From the NCBI RefSeq assembly GCF_950295315.1, contig NC_080168.1:74317519-74381518 (forward strand): a stretch of 64,000 nt of DNA, given 5' to 3'. How positions within the stretch are numbered: position 1 is the stretch's first letter; each line of letters opens with the position of its first letter. A model generated the notes under the pieces. The model had not been told where the DNA came from. It saw only the letters and a list, made by a program, of their open reading frames with translations, and searched no databases. The stretch comes from Erinaceus europaeus. Its lineage: Eukaryota > Chordata > Mammalia > Eulipotyphla > Erinaceidae. Made by a program: the position numbers and the translations under genes. Shown piece by piece: positions 11,545 to 20,164 of the stretch.

Positions 11545-11725
11545 TGTTGTTTTATTTTTTATTTTTCTATCACCACGGCTTCACTACTCTGGGTCAACAT
11601 TTTTCAGCCAGAAAGCAAGAAACAGACGGAAAGAAAGAACAATACAGTAGCACTAATGCTACCCCCAGTGTGGTGGGGGCTGGGCTCAAACCTGGGAATC
11701 CCATACCCTTCTGTTGGCTGTAGTT
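11545..11725 (-). mobile_element. Old SINE
   Basis: Antisense copy with GGGGCTGGGCTCAAACCTGGG and a GA-rich middle. Diverged. Confidence 0.5.
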
Positions 11726-11916
11726 ATTAATACTCAAGACATAATCTTTTTTTAAGTTCACTTAAACCAGGTGGAGCTTATAAGTCAGCACTTGCCACTG
11801 ATGACACCTCAAAGCTACAAGGTGCTAGAGGCATCTACCTACCTAGTTGACCATGTCTGTCAACTTGAAAACATGACAGAACGAATGAGAACAGCCTCAT
11901 AAAGATATGAAACTAG

Positions 11917-12003
11917 AGTGCGGGTAGACAGCATAATGGTTATGCAAACAGACAGTCAAGCCTAATGCTCCGAAGACACAGGTTCAATCCCCGCACCACC
12001 ATA
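11917..12003 (+). mobile_element. SINE type 3
   Basis: GCATAATGGTTATGCAAACAGAC head and CACAGGTTCAATCCCCGCACC. The 3' end is short. Confidence 0.82.
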
Positions 12004-12013
12004 AGATGTGAAA

Positions 12014-12240
12014 CTACAAGGTTGGGTGGTGATACACTCGGTTAAGCACACATAATACTAAACACAAAGATTCACACAAGGATCTGGGTACAAATCCCCC
12101 GGCTCCCCACCTGCAGGAAGGATGCTTCACAAGCTGTGAAGCTGATCTTCAGGTGTCTCTCCCTCTCTATCTCTCCCTCCCCTCTCAATTTCTCTGTCTC
12201 TATTCAATAAAATGATAAAATAAATAAAGATTTTAAATTA
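12014..12240 (+). mobile_element. SINE type 1
   Basis: Diverged head (GGTGGTGATACACTCGGTTAAG), CTGCAGG, a CT-rich region and an AATAAAATGATAAAATAAAT tail. It abuts the type 3 copy just upstream. Confidence 0.82.
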
Positions 12241-12800
12241 AATATATATGTGTATATATCCCTTGGTACTTTTTATCCGGCTGAGAGTGGGCGGGGCACT
12301 TCACCTTCTCTTATTTCCTATATCTAACACACAAACTCTAACAGCTGCCAGGTCCAGATACGTAATGCAAATGAGTGAAGTGGGTGAGGGCAGTCTGGGC
12401 CGGGATCCAGTGTTAAATGACTATTGTCATTTCAGCTGAAAATTTTAGTGAGAGCAGAGAGAATTCTGACAAACTCAAGAATCACATAAAAGAGTCAGTT
12501 GCTACTCAGTTCCAGGCCATCAATGCTCCATAGGTATACATTGCCAGAAATCCTGGTTTTGCTAGACTTAACCAAAATGCTAAACACTTGTAATGTTAAA
12601 TAGCTCAGCAACTACTTCAAAAATATTTTCAACACTGTGGGACAACACTCTGCTTAGCAAAACCAAAACCAAAGCCAAAATGCAAATCAAATGTGGCCCC
12701 AAAGTCCACTTTATGTGAAAAGGTGATTTTATTTCTGCCCAAATTTGTATATTTTTTAAAGAAACAGTTATTAATGAAAGAGATGAGAGCACAGCTATTT
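12241..12800. other. Unassigned, leads into family A
   Basis: I recognise no repeat. The exact left edge of the family A copy that hosts the provirus lies somewhere here or just after. Confidence 0.4.
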
Positions 12801-12893
12801 ACAAGATACTGGGTACTATACAGCAAACCCTAACAAAAGGACTTTTCAAAGTTAACCCAATTACCAAATAATGTGATGATAACATTAACTATC
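12801..12893 (+). mobile_element. Family A retrotransposon, left part (split by provirus)
   Basis: Aligns with 34678-34757 (ACAGCAAACCCTAACAAAAGG versus ACAGCAAATCCTAACAAAGG). It stops at the proviral target site ACTATC and resumes at 20635 with CATTGTCTTTTTGAACCC, matching the uninterrupted sequence near 34757. Confidence 0.85.
12888..12893. repeat. Proviral target-site duplication, left
   Basis: ACTATC directly before the LTR start. The same six bases follow the 3' LTR at 20635-20640. A 6-bp duplication is typical of class II (betaretrovirus-like) ERVs. Confidence 0.95.
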
Positions 12894-13010
12894 TGTTGGG
12901 TAGTTGCCACCTCCCCCTGGCTTCTGTTTAACCATATTCCTATATAGGGATTTACTGATACAAAGCTTTGGTTTATTTACATAAATCACTTTTACATAAA
13001 GCACTCCAGG

Positions 13011-13044
13011 GCATTGGTGGTTCAGTGATAGGATTCTCGCCTGC
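13011..13044 (+). promoter_or_regulatory. tRNA-Gly 5'-half-like segment in U3
   Basis: Thirty-four bases beginning GCATTGGTGGTTCAGTG and ending ATTCTCGCCTGC match the 5' half of mammalian tRNA-Gly(GCC) as I remember it, at all but two positions. It includes a Pol III box-A-like TGGTTCAGTGA. The 3' half with box B is absent, so it is not a tRNA gene. The same segment is in the 3' LTR at 20282-20315. Confidence 0.8.
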
Positions 13045-13056
13045 TCCACCCCCTCC

Positions 13057-13093
13057 TTGTCACACCCTGATCCCTTCTTTGTCACACCCTGAT
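13057..13093 (+). repeat. Direct repeat in U3 (possible enhancer)
   Basis: TTGTCACACCCTGAT occurs at 13057-13071 and again at 13079-13093, 22 bp apart. Each copy has a CACACCC core of the kind bound by KLF/SP-type factors. Its role as an enhancer is inferred from position only. Confidence 0.6.
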
Positions 13094-13158
13094 TTTCACC
13101 AGTCACTTTTCTCTCCACCCTCTCTATATCACATCCTGTTTCCACCCTACTTGGAGAG

Positions 13159-13186
13159 TATAAAAACAGCTGCTCTTCTGATTAAA
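13159..13186 (+). promoter_or_regulatory. TATA box and ATTAAA polyadenylation signal of the 5' LTR
   Basis: TATAAAAA at 13159-13166 and ATTAAA at 13181-13186. Transcription would start near 13185-13195. The 3' LTR carries the same pair. Confidence 0.75.
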
Positions 13187-13365
13187 GACACTTGGAAATT
13201 GCTTTCTGGCTCCGAGAGTTCCAGAGTGTATCTCCTGTGGAAGTTGGTGCAGCACGAGTTCCTGATCCCTCTCCCACACAGCAGCCTAGATCAGCTCCAG
13301 TTGAGTTCTCTCCAACCCAGAGAGCACTAGCTCAGGAAGAAGTACCCTCAGGCTATCCCGGCATC

Positions 13366-13384
13366 TGGCGCCCGGAACAGGGAC
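13366..13384 (+). promoter_or_regulatory. Primer-binding site, tRNA-Lys3-like
   Basis: TGGCGCCCGGAACAGGGAC lies two bases after the 5' LTR. It matches the known Lys3 primer-binding site except for one extra G in the middle. Minus-strand DNA synthesis would begin here. Confidence 0.85.
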
Positions 13385-13503
13385 ACATAAGCAGCAGATT
13401 TTCAAGAAGACATCTTAGATAAGTACACACCTTTTGGGTATCTGCAATAGTTAAGGCACTGTGATTTTTTTCTTTCTTATTGTTTTCCTGAGATCTCTCC
13501 ACC

Positions 13504-15024
13504 ATGGAAAATCTTTTCCAAATCCTGCATTCTTTTTCCAGTATACAATTTTTATATATCTGGGACATTTTTCTTGGGGCTTCACCTTATATCCTGTTGA
13601 TCATCATAGCAGCTTTTAAGGGATATATAGGGCAACCTCTCAAAAGGCTTAAGGACATAGAGGCTGAGGTCCAAGAGATAAAGGAAGTAATCATAGAACT
13701 TAACCTTAAAAACAAGAAGAAGCAAAGGCCTGTCGTGATCTTGACCCACCCTAATTCCTCTGCATCTTGCCCTGAGGCCCCTATTTTGGCATCTTGCCCT
13801 GAGGCCCCTATTTTGGCAGACACGTGTCCGAATTCTCCTTTGGACTCCACAGCCACTTCTTCGGCCACCCCCATTTTGGCAGAAACATGTCCGGAACCTC
13901 CTGCTGCCTCCACGGCTGCTTCTTCACCCACCCCTGTTTTGATAGACACATGTCCGAATTCTCCTGTAGCCTCCAAAACCACTTCTTCGGCCACTTGTCC
14001 AGAAGCTTCCACTTCGATGACTCCTCCTACCGCTACACACTTATCAGAGCAAGTCCACACATTTCCAGTCAATGTTGCCCCCAATAGACAAAAACCTCAG
14101 GCCTGGTATCCATATTCCGCCACAGACCTGAAGGAACTACGCCAGGCTGTCAAAGATGACGGTGTTCATGCCCCATGGACCAGGTCCATTTTACAAGGCC
14201 TGCTTCAGAACCTTAATACCCCTCAAGATTGGAGAGATGTGACTCGTGCTACGCTCCCAGGCCCCCTCTTCCTGCAATGGGAGGCATTCTTTCACGACGA
14301 ATGTTTACAACAATCGCGGAAAAATATTCAAAATCAGCCAGAGGGTAATTTTGATGCATTGTTTGGAACAGGCCAATTAGAAACAGGGATTCAACAGGCG
14401 GAAGCCAAGTTTCCAGCGGGGTATTTTGATCAAGTACGCCTGTGTGCATTAAAAGCATGGGAGCGATTAACACCACCCATGGGAGCAGCCTCAGCCCCCA
14501 TTCTCTCCCTGCAACAAGAACCTGATGAATCCCTCGCTAAATTCATTGCCAGGGTCCAGTCGAGTTTGGAAAGGAAGATTTATAATCCTGACGCTCGTTT
14601 TCTCCTTCCGCGATCCATAGTCTGGGATGGAATGCTTCTGCATTTTCGACAGGCCTGTATCACTCTTAAAAACGAACACCCAGATACTTGGATTCTAGCT
14701 ACACAGGATCTCAGATCAAGCTCTTTTCAAGGACCTATGTTACAGGCCTATGCAGCTACCTTACATAAGCAAAAAGGAGCTTGCTTTCAGTGCGGTCGCC
14801 AAGGGCATTGGCGTAACCAACGTCCAGAAAATAGACCGCGACCCCGCCTCCAGTCAGGGCAACCCCACCTCCAATCAGGGCAACCCTGCCTCCAGACAGG
14901 GAATCAGAGACCACGAATGCCTTGTCCCAGATGTCAGAAAGGATTTCACTGGAGGAGAGATTGTTGGTCAAGGTTCCATAGGAATGGCACGCCTCTGCCA
15001 AATGTAAACAGGGATTTAAACTAG
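13504..15024 (+). CDS. gag: Proviral Gag polyprotein (open, 506 codons)
   Basis: Structural polyprotein of the provirus. The start ATG has a strong Kozak context (CCACCATGG). Residues 26-38 are hydrophobic and residue 2 is Glu, so there is no myristoylation glycine. That suggests membrane targeting by a hydrophobic segment, as in intracellular IAP-type particles (inference). Residues 84-175 are a Pro/Ser/Thr-rich linker with tandem CPEAPIL- and TCPNSP-type units. The capsid spans about 200-420, with the major homology region at about 337-356 (QQEPDESLAKFIARVQ). In the nucleocapsid, zinc knuckle 1 has C427, C430 and H435 but Arg at the fourth ligand position (440). Knuckle 2 (C474, C477, H482, C487) is complete. 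Three near-identical 21-bp units separate the knuckles. The frame ends at a TAG just past a slippery heptamer. Confidence 0.93.
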   Translation: MENLFQILHSFSSIQFLYIWDIFLGASPYILLIIIAAFKGYIGQPLKRLKDIEAEVQEIKEVIIELNLKNKKKQRPVVILTHPNSSASCPEAPILASCPEAPILADTCPNSPLDSTATSSATPILAETCPEPPAASTAASSPTPVLIDTCPNSPVASKTTSSATCPEASTSMTPPTATHLSEQVHTFPVNVAPNRQKPQAWYPYSATDLKELRQAVKDDGVHAPWTRSILQGLLQNLNTPQDWRDVTRATLPGPLFLQWEAFFHDECLQQSRKNIQNQPEGNFDALFGTGQLETGIQQAEAKFPAGYFDQVRLCALKAWERLTPPMGAASAPILSLQQEPDESLAKFIARVQSSLERKIYNPDARFLLPRSIVWDGMLLHFRQACITLKNEHPDTWILATQDLRSSSFQGPMLQAYAATLHKQKGACFQCGRQGHWRNQRPENRPRPRLQSGQPHLQSGQPCLQTGNQRPRMPCPRCQKGFHWRRDCWSRFHRNGTPLPNVNRDLN

Positions 15025-15060
15025 GTATGGGGCTTCCCTTAGCCCCGCCCCCAAGAGGGA
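15015..15060 (+). promoter_or_regulatory. Gag-Pro -1 ribosomal frameshift signal
   Basis: The heptamer T TTA AAC (15015-15021) is in the gag frame directly before the gag TAG (15022-15024). After a 7-nt spacer, GGGGCT (15029-15034) can pair with AGCCCC (15041-15046). The loop TCCCT (15035-15039) can pair with AGGGA (15056-15060), which would make an H-type pseudoknot. Slipping by -1 enters the pro frame at 15021. All elements are intact. Confidence 0.87.
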
Positions 15061-15650
15061 AGGAAGTAGGTCGCCCGCTTGGTGCTGTGCCCTTCTTCCA
15101 CAAACAGAAGCCCAGCTTGGGACCCAATCCATCGCTATACCCACCACGCCAAGTAACAATAACAGAGGGCGAGCAGGAGGAACCCGCGGTATGTGGGAAC
15201 TTCCAGCATAGAAATAACCGGCTGGAGCAAGAGAACAGCTCGAATTCGGAACCTGAGATTTTATGGACCACCCCTGTTTTAGAAAGGGGTCACCCAACTA
15301 TGACAGTAAAGATTGGTAATATTCCTTTTAAGTGTTTGATTGACACGGGAGCAGATAAGACAATATTAAGACAAGCAGAGGTCCCCCAGAGTTGGGAACT
15401 CCTCCCAGGACCACGCTTACATGGTGTTGGAGGATTGACTCAGGCATTCCACACACGAGATTCCCTTGTGTGGGAAGATCCAGAAGGGACTACCGGACGC
15501 TTTCAGCCTTTAATAGCTGATATAAGCACCAATTTATTGGGAAGAGACTTGCTGGAATCTTTAGATGTAGTGATATCCTCAGACACCTCTGCAGGACACC
15601 ACACTCACTCCTGTGAGACTGCTAGACCCAACCAGCACCCCCAATACTAA
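15021..15650 (+). CDS. pro: Proviral aspartic protease (Pro), -1 frame from gag
   Basis: Made as a Gag-Pro fusion by -1 frameshifting, so the ATG at 15027 need not be a start. Counting from that ATG (207 codons), the catalytic triad DTG is at residues 107-109 (LIDTGADKT), a GVGG flap-like segment is near 133-136, and the GRDLL motif near 172-176. The first 90 residues are a Pro-rich linker. I see no dUTPase motif there, unlike many betaretroviruses. The frame is fully open and ends with TAA at 15648-15650. Pol continues in the next -1 frame, but I see no convincing second slippery heptamer. Confidence 0.88.
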   Translation, partial: LGMGLPLAPPPRGKEVGRPLGAVPFFHKQKPSLGPNPSLYPPRQVTITEGEQEEPAVCGNFQHRNNRLEQENSSNSEPEILWTTPVLERGHPTMTVKIGNIPFKCLIDTGADKTILRQAEVPQSWELLPGPRLHGVGGLTQAFHTRDSLVWEDPEGTTGRFQPLIADISTNLLGRDLLESLDVVISSDTSAGHHTHSCETARPNQHPQY

Positions 15651-16642
15651 CTGCCACTGTTCGTAACAGAACTCCCCGCTTAGATTGGCTTTCTAATGAG
15701 CCTGTCTGGGTGGAACAGTGGCCTTTGCCTAGGGAGAAGCTAGAAATTTTTAAAAAAACTCGTCCAAGAGCAGTTATCTTTGGGACACATTCGTCATTCT
15801 CGGAGCCCATGGAATACTCCAGTCTTTGTAATTAAAAAGCGCTAAGGAAAATGGTGCCTCCTCCAAGATCTTCGTGCAGTTAATAAAACCATGCAGGTTT
15901 GGGGCTCCCCCCAAAGGGGTTGGCCTCTTGCTTCCGCAATTCCCACAGGAATTCCAATCATAGCTATTGATATACAGGATTGTTTTTTCTCTATTCCCTT
16001 ACACCCACAAGATTGTAAACGTTTTGCTTTCTCTGTTCCTTCTATTAATAATGTCAGCCCTGCCCATAGATTTGAATGGGTGGTACTGCCCCAGGGCATG
16101 GCTAATAGTCCTACTATTTGTCAAGAGGTTGTTAAATCTGCCCTTTTTCCATATATTCATAAAGGCCTTAAGGTTTTTCATTATATGGATGACGTGTTAA
16201 TATGGGGAGAATTAGATACAGATCTCTCCGCCCTACGTGATTTTCTAATCCCTGCCTTAAAGAGAAGTGGACTTAATGTAGCTCCTGAGAAGATACAGCT
16301 AATCCCTCCAATATCTTTCTTAGGCTCAGAGATTTCCCTAACGCAGATTCGTCCTTTAAAACCTTGTGTTACTTTTCCTTCTAATCTCACTCTTGCTTCT
16401 TTACAAAGTTTTCTTGGAAATTTGAATTGGCTTAGGCAGTATCTTTATCTGCCTACAAGCTGCCTGCAACCACTGTTCGATCTGTTAAAAGGAAACAAAC
16501 AGCCCTCCTCAAAGCGTATGTTAACCCCGAAGCATCCTTGGCTCTGGAAAAAGTTAACCAGGCTCTCCAGGACATGCACCTCGTTTGATTCTCCCCCTCC
16601 TCTCCAGTAAATCTTCTAATCTTTAACTCCACCCCCACGGTA
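15651..16642 (+). pseudogene. pol: Proviral reverse transcriptase, frame-broken
   Basis: RT domain of pol: [10 protein letters not shown] and LQDLRAVN in the fingers, LPQGMANSPT in the palm, and the catalytic YMDD box at 16182-16193. The ancestral frame starts in phase 2. The reading moves to phase 0 at an A-run near 15751-15757, meets a TAA at 15843-15845 within the LQDLRAVN region, and returns to phase 2 near 16495. An in-frame TGA follows at 16586-16588. Thumb and connection lie at 16340-16640. The catalytic core is conserved but no single frame covers it, so this copy cannot make Pol. Open part: 15891-16610. Confidence 0.9.
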
Positions 16643-18280
16643 GTGGGGGCATTGTGGCAGAAACATGGTGTTCTCGAATGGCTTCATACGCCAGTAGGTG
16701 GAGCTCCAAGACTCCTTACCGAGATTGATGCCTTAGCATTTATGGTTCGCCAAGGAAGAAACAGATCGGTTCAGGTCTTAGGAAGGGAACCAGATTCAAT
16801 CATTCTTCCCTTTTCTCTCACTGATACAGAATGGCTCATACGCCACCATTCTCGTTTTGCCATAAGTTTAATGGGTTTTCCAGGACAATTAGATAATCAT
16901 TTTCCCTCTAATAATTTGATAGCTTCTTTACCTCTGTTGCCTCTACTAGTACCTAAACTTTTCTCTCGAGATCCCATCCCCTCTGCTCCTACAGTGTTCA
17001 CTGATGGTGGAAAAAAGGGAGCTGCTGCCCTTATATATTATCCAGACCAGCAATACCCCAAACCTCTCTTTACTGAACTTCCTGATAATTCCCCTCAGTA
17101 CAAAGAACTTTATGCTGTTTTCCTTGCATTAAAAGCTGTACCAGAATCCTTCAACCTTTTTTCTGACAGTGTGTATACTGTTAACTTACTTCCATGGCTT
17201 GCTCGATCTTATGTAAGAATTGATGACAACCCACTTTCTCCTCTTTTAATTCAAATTGCCTCTATGCTCTGTTCTCGAACCCATCCACTGTATGTTCAGC
17301 ACCTACGTTCCCACAGCCCTCTTCCTGGTCCCCTGTCTGAAGGGAATGCTGCAGCAGACAGCCTTGCCTCCACAGGAATTCTCCTAGCCTCTGTCTCTAA
17401 TCCTGCTGACTTTCATTCCCTAACCCATGTTAATCTTAAAGGTCTTCAAGCTCGATTTCCTGATATTCCTCTGCCACAGTTAAAACGTATTCTTGCTACA
17501 TGTTCCTCCTGTGCAGGTCTAATCAAAACACCTGCTATTCAGACTCTAGGGGTTAATCCTCGAGGTTTAAAAGCCAACGCTCTTTGGCAAATTGATGTTA
17601 CCCACATACCTAACTTTGGCAAACAAAAATATGTGTTCGTCTCAATTGATACCTTCTCTAAGTTTATCTGGGCTACAGCTCAGACTGGAGAAAACTCAAA
17701 AAAGCTTATAAGCCATATGCTGCTCTCCTGTTTTGCTGTAAGTCTTCAACTTAAAACGGATAATGGACCTGCTTTTACCAGCAAACAATTTAAAGATTTT
17801 TGTTCCCTCTGGAACATTACTCATACTACAGGCATTCCGTATAATCCACAGGGACAAGGCATTGTTGAGAGGGCCCATCAAACTCTTAAGGCTCAATTAA
17901 ATAAAGAAAAAGGGGAAATGTACCCCCCTAATATCCAGCTGGCAAAAGCCTTAACTACATTAAATCTCTTTAATATTTACAAAAACTCCAACCAACCTCC
18001 TATAATTCTTCATTGGCAAACACCACCCACCCTCCCAGCTATTAAAGTCAAATGGAAAGACCCACTTGATAAAATTTGGAAAGGACCTGACCCCCTGTTG
18101 ACTATGGGGAGGGGTTTCGCATGTATTTTTCCACAAAATTACTCCAAGCCTGTTTGGGTTCCTGCCCGCCATGTTCGGCAATACCCACATGATGACGCTG
18201 ATATCCCTGAAGAACAAGAAACACTGCAAGAAGACTGGCTGCAAGAGGACTGGCTACAGGATGCACCCCAGGATCCATAA
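16643..18280 (+). CDS. pol: Proviral RNase H and integrase (3' part of pol, open)
   Basis: A 545-codon open frame; the ATG is internal to ancestral pol, not a native start. RNase H acidic residues are D121 (FTDGG), E155 (YKELYAV), D175 (FSDSVY) and D239 (AAADSLA). Integrase has an HHCC zinc site (H258, H262, C287, C290) and a DDE core: D318 (WQIDVTH), D373 (KTDNGPAF) and E409 (GIVERAHQTLK), with the usual D-35-E spacing. The C-terminal DNA-binding part covers about 466-511 (KWKDPLDKIWKGPDPLL...VWVPARHVRQY). The tail holds a tandem QEDWL repeat. All catalytic residues look intact, but expression is doubtful because the upstream RT is broken. Confidence 0.93.
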   Translation: MGALWQKHGVLEWLHTPVGGAPRLLTEIDALAFMVRQGRNRSVQVLGREPDSIILPFSLTDTEWLIRHHSRFAISLMGFPGQLDNHFPSNNLIASLPLLPLLVPKLFSRDPIPSAPTVFTDGGKKGAAALIYYPDQQYPKPLFTELPDNSPQYKELYAVFLALKAVPESFNLFSDSVYTVNLLPWLARSYVRIDDNPLSPLLIQIASMLCSRTHPLYVQHLRSHSPLPGPLSEGNAAADSLASTGILLASVSNPADFHSLTHVNLKGLQARFPDIPLPQLKRILATCSSCAGLIKTPAIQTLGVNPRGLKANALWQIDVTHIPNFGKQKYVFVSIDTFSKFIWATAQTGENSKKLISHMLLSCFAVSLQLKTDNGPAFTSKQFKDFCSLWNITHTTGIPYNPQGQGIVERAHQTLKAQLNKEKGEMYPPNIQLAKALTTLNLFNIYKNSNQPPIILHWQTPPTLPAIKVKWKDPLDKIWKGPDPLLTMGRGFACIFPQNYSKPVWVPARHVRQYPHDDADIPEEQETLQEDWLQEDWLQDAPQDP

Positions 18281-18758
18281 TACAGCATGGCAAAATCAAA
18301 AAAAAAAAAAAAAATCTGATTCACAGAACTCTTCCCATGCCACCGAATGAATGTCTTATGCTATGACTGGCCAGTTGTGTTTTGTGAGTGAGTGAAAAAA
18401 AAAAATTGAGTGAGTTGATTGACCAAAATTTTTGTATGACCCATTGTGCTCAGAGTACTCTGAAAGTTAACTGACTTTGTATCAAACGGCTGGACGCAGC
18501 CATGGTTTCTGGAGACGTCCAGAAACAGTCCAAAAATTGTTCATTCCCCCTTTTGATTTCTTTTTTAAGTCTTGATATCAATATGAAATGTTTAGTCTTA
18601 AACTGTGTGAGTAAAGATGGTTCAACTATGACAGTAGTTCTAAATTCACATTTGAAATGATATATCTTATTTACAAGTTTTTCTCCTCCTGTGTGTTATA
18701 AACTATATGTTTAATATGCGTGTTTCAAGTTTGGTAAACATTAACTTAACAGTTAAAT

Positions 18759-18776
18759 TGTAACTTCGAAGTTACA
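18759..18776. repeat. Perfect 18-bp palindrome
   Basis: TGTAACTTCGAAGTTACA is its own reverse complement. It lies in the env-less spacer. Confidence 0.9.
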
Positions 18777-18891
18777 TTTTTATGAGAAGAGGTAAAATCA
18801 ATTCATTTAAGTAACTGAGTGTTTAAGGTAAAACTCTAAATATTCAATGTGACAATTCATCATCTCCTAAGTTAAAATACAGATTCTCTAT

Positions 18892-18956
18892 ACAGGACAT
18901 TTTTGGAGGGCCCCCAAAAATGTCCTGTAAGCTATCTTGTGGAAATTAATCCACAA
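18892..18956. repeat. Two adjacent hairpins in the spacer
   Basis: ACAGGACATTTTTGG (18892-18906) pairs perfectly with 18914-18928 across a 7-nt AGGGCCC loop. TTGTGG (18937-18942) then pairs with CCACAA (18951-18956) across 8 nt. Candidate structured RNA element; function unproven. Confidence 0.8.
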
Positions 18957-20147
18957 CAAATTTGGCATCAATCTGATATTGTAAATGTACCAAAAAAAAA
19001 ATTGTCACTAAAATGTGTTAACTCTAGTAACCTGAGTTTGCTTAAAAACCCAATGTAAAAATAGTTAAGAATCAATATATGTAACTTAAATTCGGTATGA
19101 AAACTTTGCTATATAAAGACTGCTACATGAGGTCACGTAAGATGACCTTTACACGAAATTATAAAGATACCTAAACCAGTTATAATCATTGAGTTATCAA
19201 TTGTAGTAAACTTCTAATTTGTTACAAAGTTTTTTCATAAGTAATTGACTACAGCTATGACAAGCCTTCGCATAAAGAAGCATCTGCTCATATAGAATCC
19301 CCAGAAATCCATCTTGGACCCCTGACTTCTGACATCACCCACAATTACAGCCATCCCCCGAAACCCATGATGTGACCTGACACGATCTAGAGAACCTGAT
19401 TCACAGACTCCGAAGGACAAGACTTTCCTACTGCCTTTCTCTCAACCATCGGTGTCTGCTCTTCCTGCTTCTGTTTCGCCCACCATGTTTTGGCGGTTCC
19501 AGGTCACTCTCTGTAGAGAAGAAAAGTTCCAGTGGCCGTCCTCCTCCATCAAGATAGACGTGTGGCATTTATTTCCTGGCCGTTGACATTGGACTGATGC
19601 TTCTAAAGAACTTGCTGGACACTCCTTTTATACTGCTGGACTTCTTGAAGAATGACTGTAGCAGTTCATAGAACTTACCACCAGCTGACTCGGGATTTTG
19701 TAATACCAGATCACCCCTCTAGCCCCTCGGCTTATCAGGCCCCCACTCCTCCACCCATCAGGCTCACTCTGTCTCTTGCTACTCTTACTTATCCCTCCGT
19801 CTTGTGCTAGTTCTTTTTAAAGACACTTACACACTATCATTCTGCTTTCTTCCCAACAGGTTTCCGTTCACCCCTACACTGCTATTCCCCTGACAGAGAT
19901 GAAGCCTTATACAGACATTGACCCTGTTATATATGGCCATTAAGTAAGAGGAAGATGTTGGGGAATTGTGAGGATATGGTTGAGCTTGGAAGGGCTTGAG
20001 CCTGAGGGGTGTGTCAATCCTGTTAGTCTCTCTCTCCACGGAGAGGTTGAGCAAGGAGGGACAGTAGAACCCCCAAAAAGATGTGCCTCTTATCAGTCTC
20101 CCTGCCTCACAAAGTGCCCCGCACTCCTGATACTATGGCAAAAAGTT

Positions 20148-20164
20148 AAAAAGAAAGGGGGAGA
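20148..20164 (+). promoter_or_regulatory. Polypurine tract
   Basis: Seventeen purines (AAAAAGAAAGGGGGAGA) directly before the TG of the 3' LTR. This is the plus-strand primer site in reverse transcription. Confidence 0.93.

Larger units (their letters stand above)
12894..13363 (+). repeat. 5' LTR of the provirus
   Basis: Starts TGTTGGGTAG and ends CCCGGCA, 470 bp, matching the 3' LTR in length with no indel. U3 holds a tRNA-Gly-like segment (13011-13044) and a duplicated CACCC-containing unit (13057-13071 and 13079-13093). TATA is at 13159 and ATTAAA at 13181. The polyadenylation signal only about 20 bp after TATA implies a very short R with the signal in U3, as in known betaretroviruses. 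Confidence 0.95.
18281..20147 (+). other. Env-less non-coding spacer of the provirus
   Basis: About 1.87 kb between pol and the polypurine tract with no env-like frame; the longest open frame is about 75 codons. It is AT-rich and holds many inverted repeats (18451-18462, 18506-18525, 18741-18756, 18759-18776, 18892-18928, 18937-18956, 19130-19148). A second purine run followed by TGTTGGGG at 19946-19963 imitates a polypurine tract and LTR start. It may hold RNA export or packaging signals, by analogy with the MPMV CTE and the IAP transport element. Confidence 0.8.

Noticed and set aside
13011..13044. A true tRNA-Gly gene
   Set aside because: Only the 5' half is present; no T arm, box B or 3' acceptor strand follows.
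18281..20147. An env gene or its remains
   Set aside because: No long frame, no furin-type site, fusion peptide or transmembrane pattern was seen in any plus-strand frame; only short frames exist.
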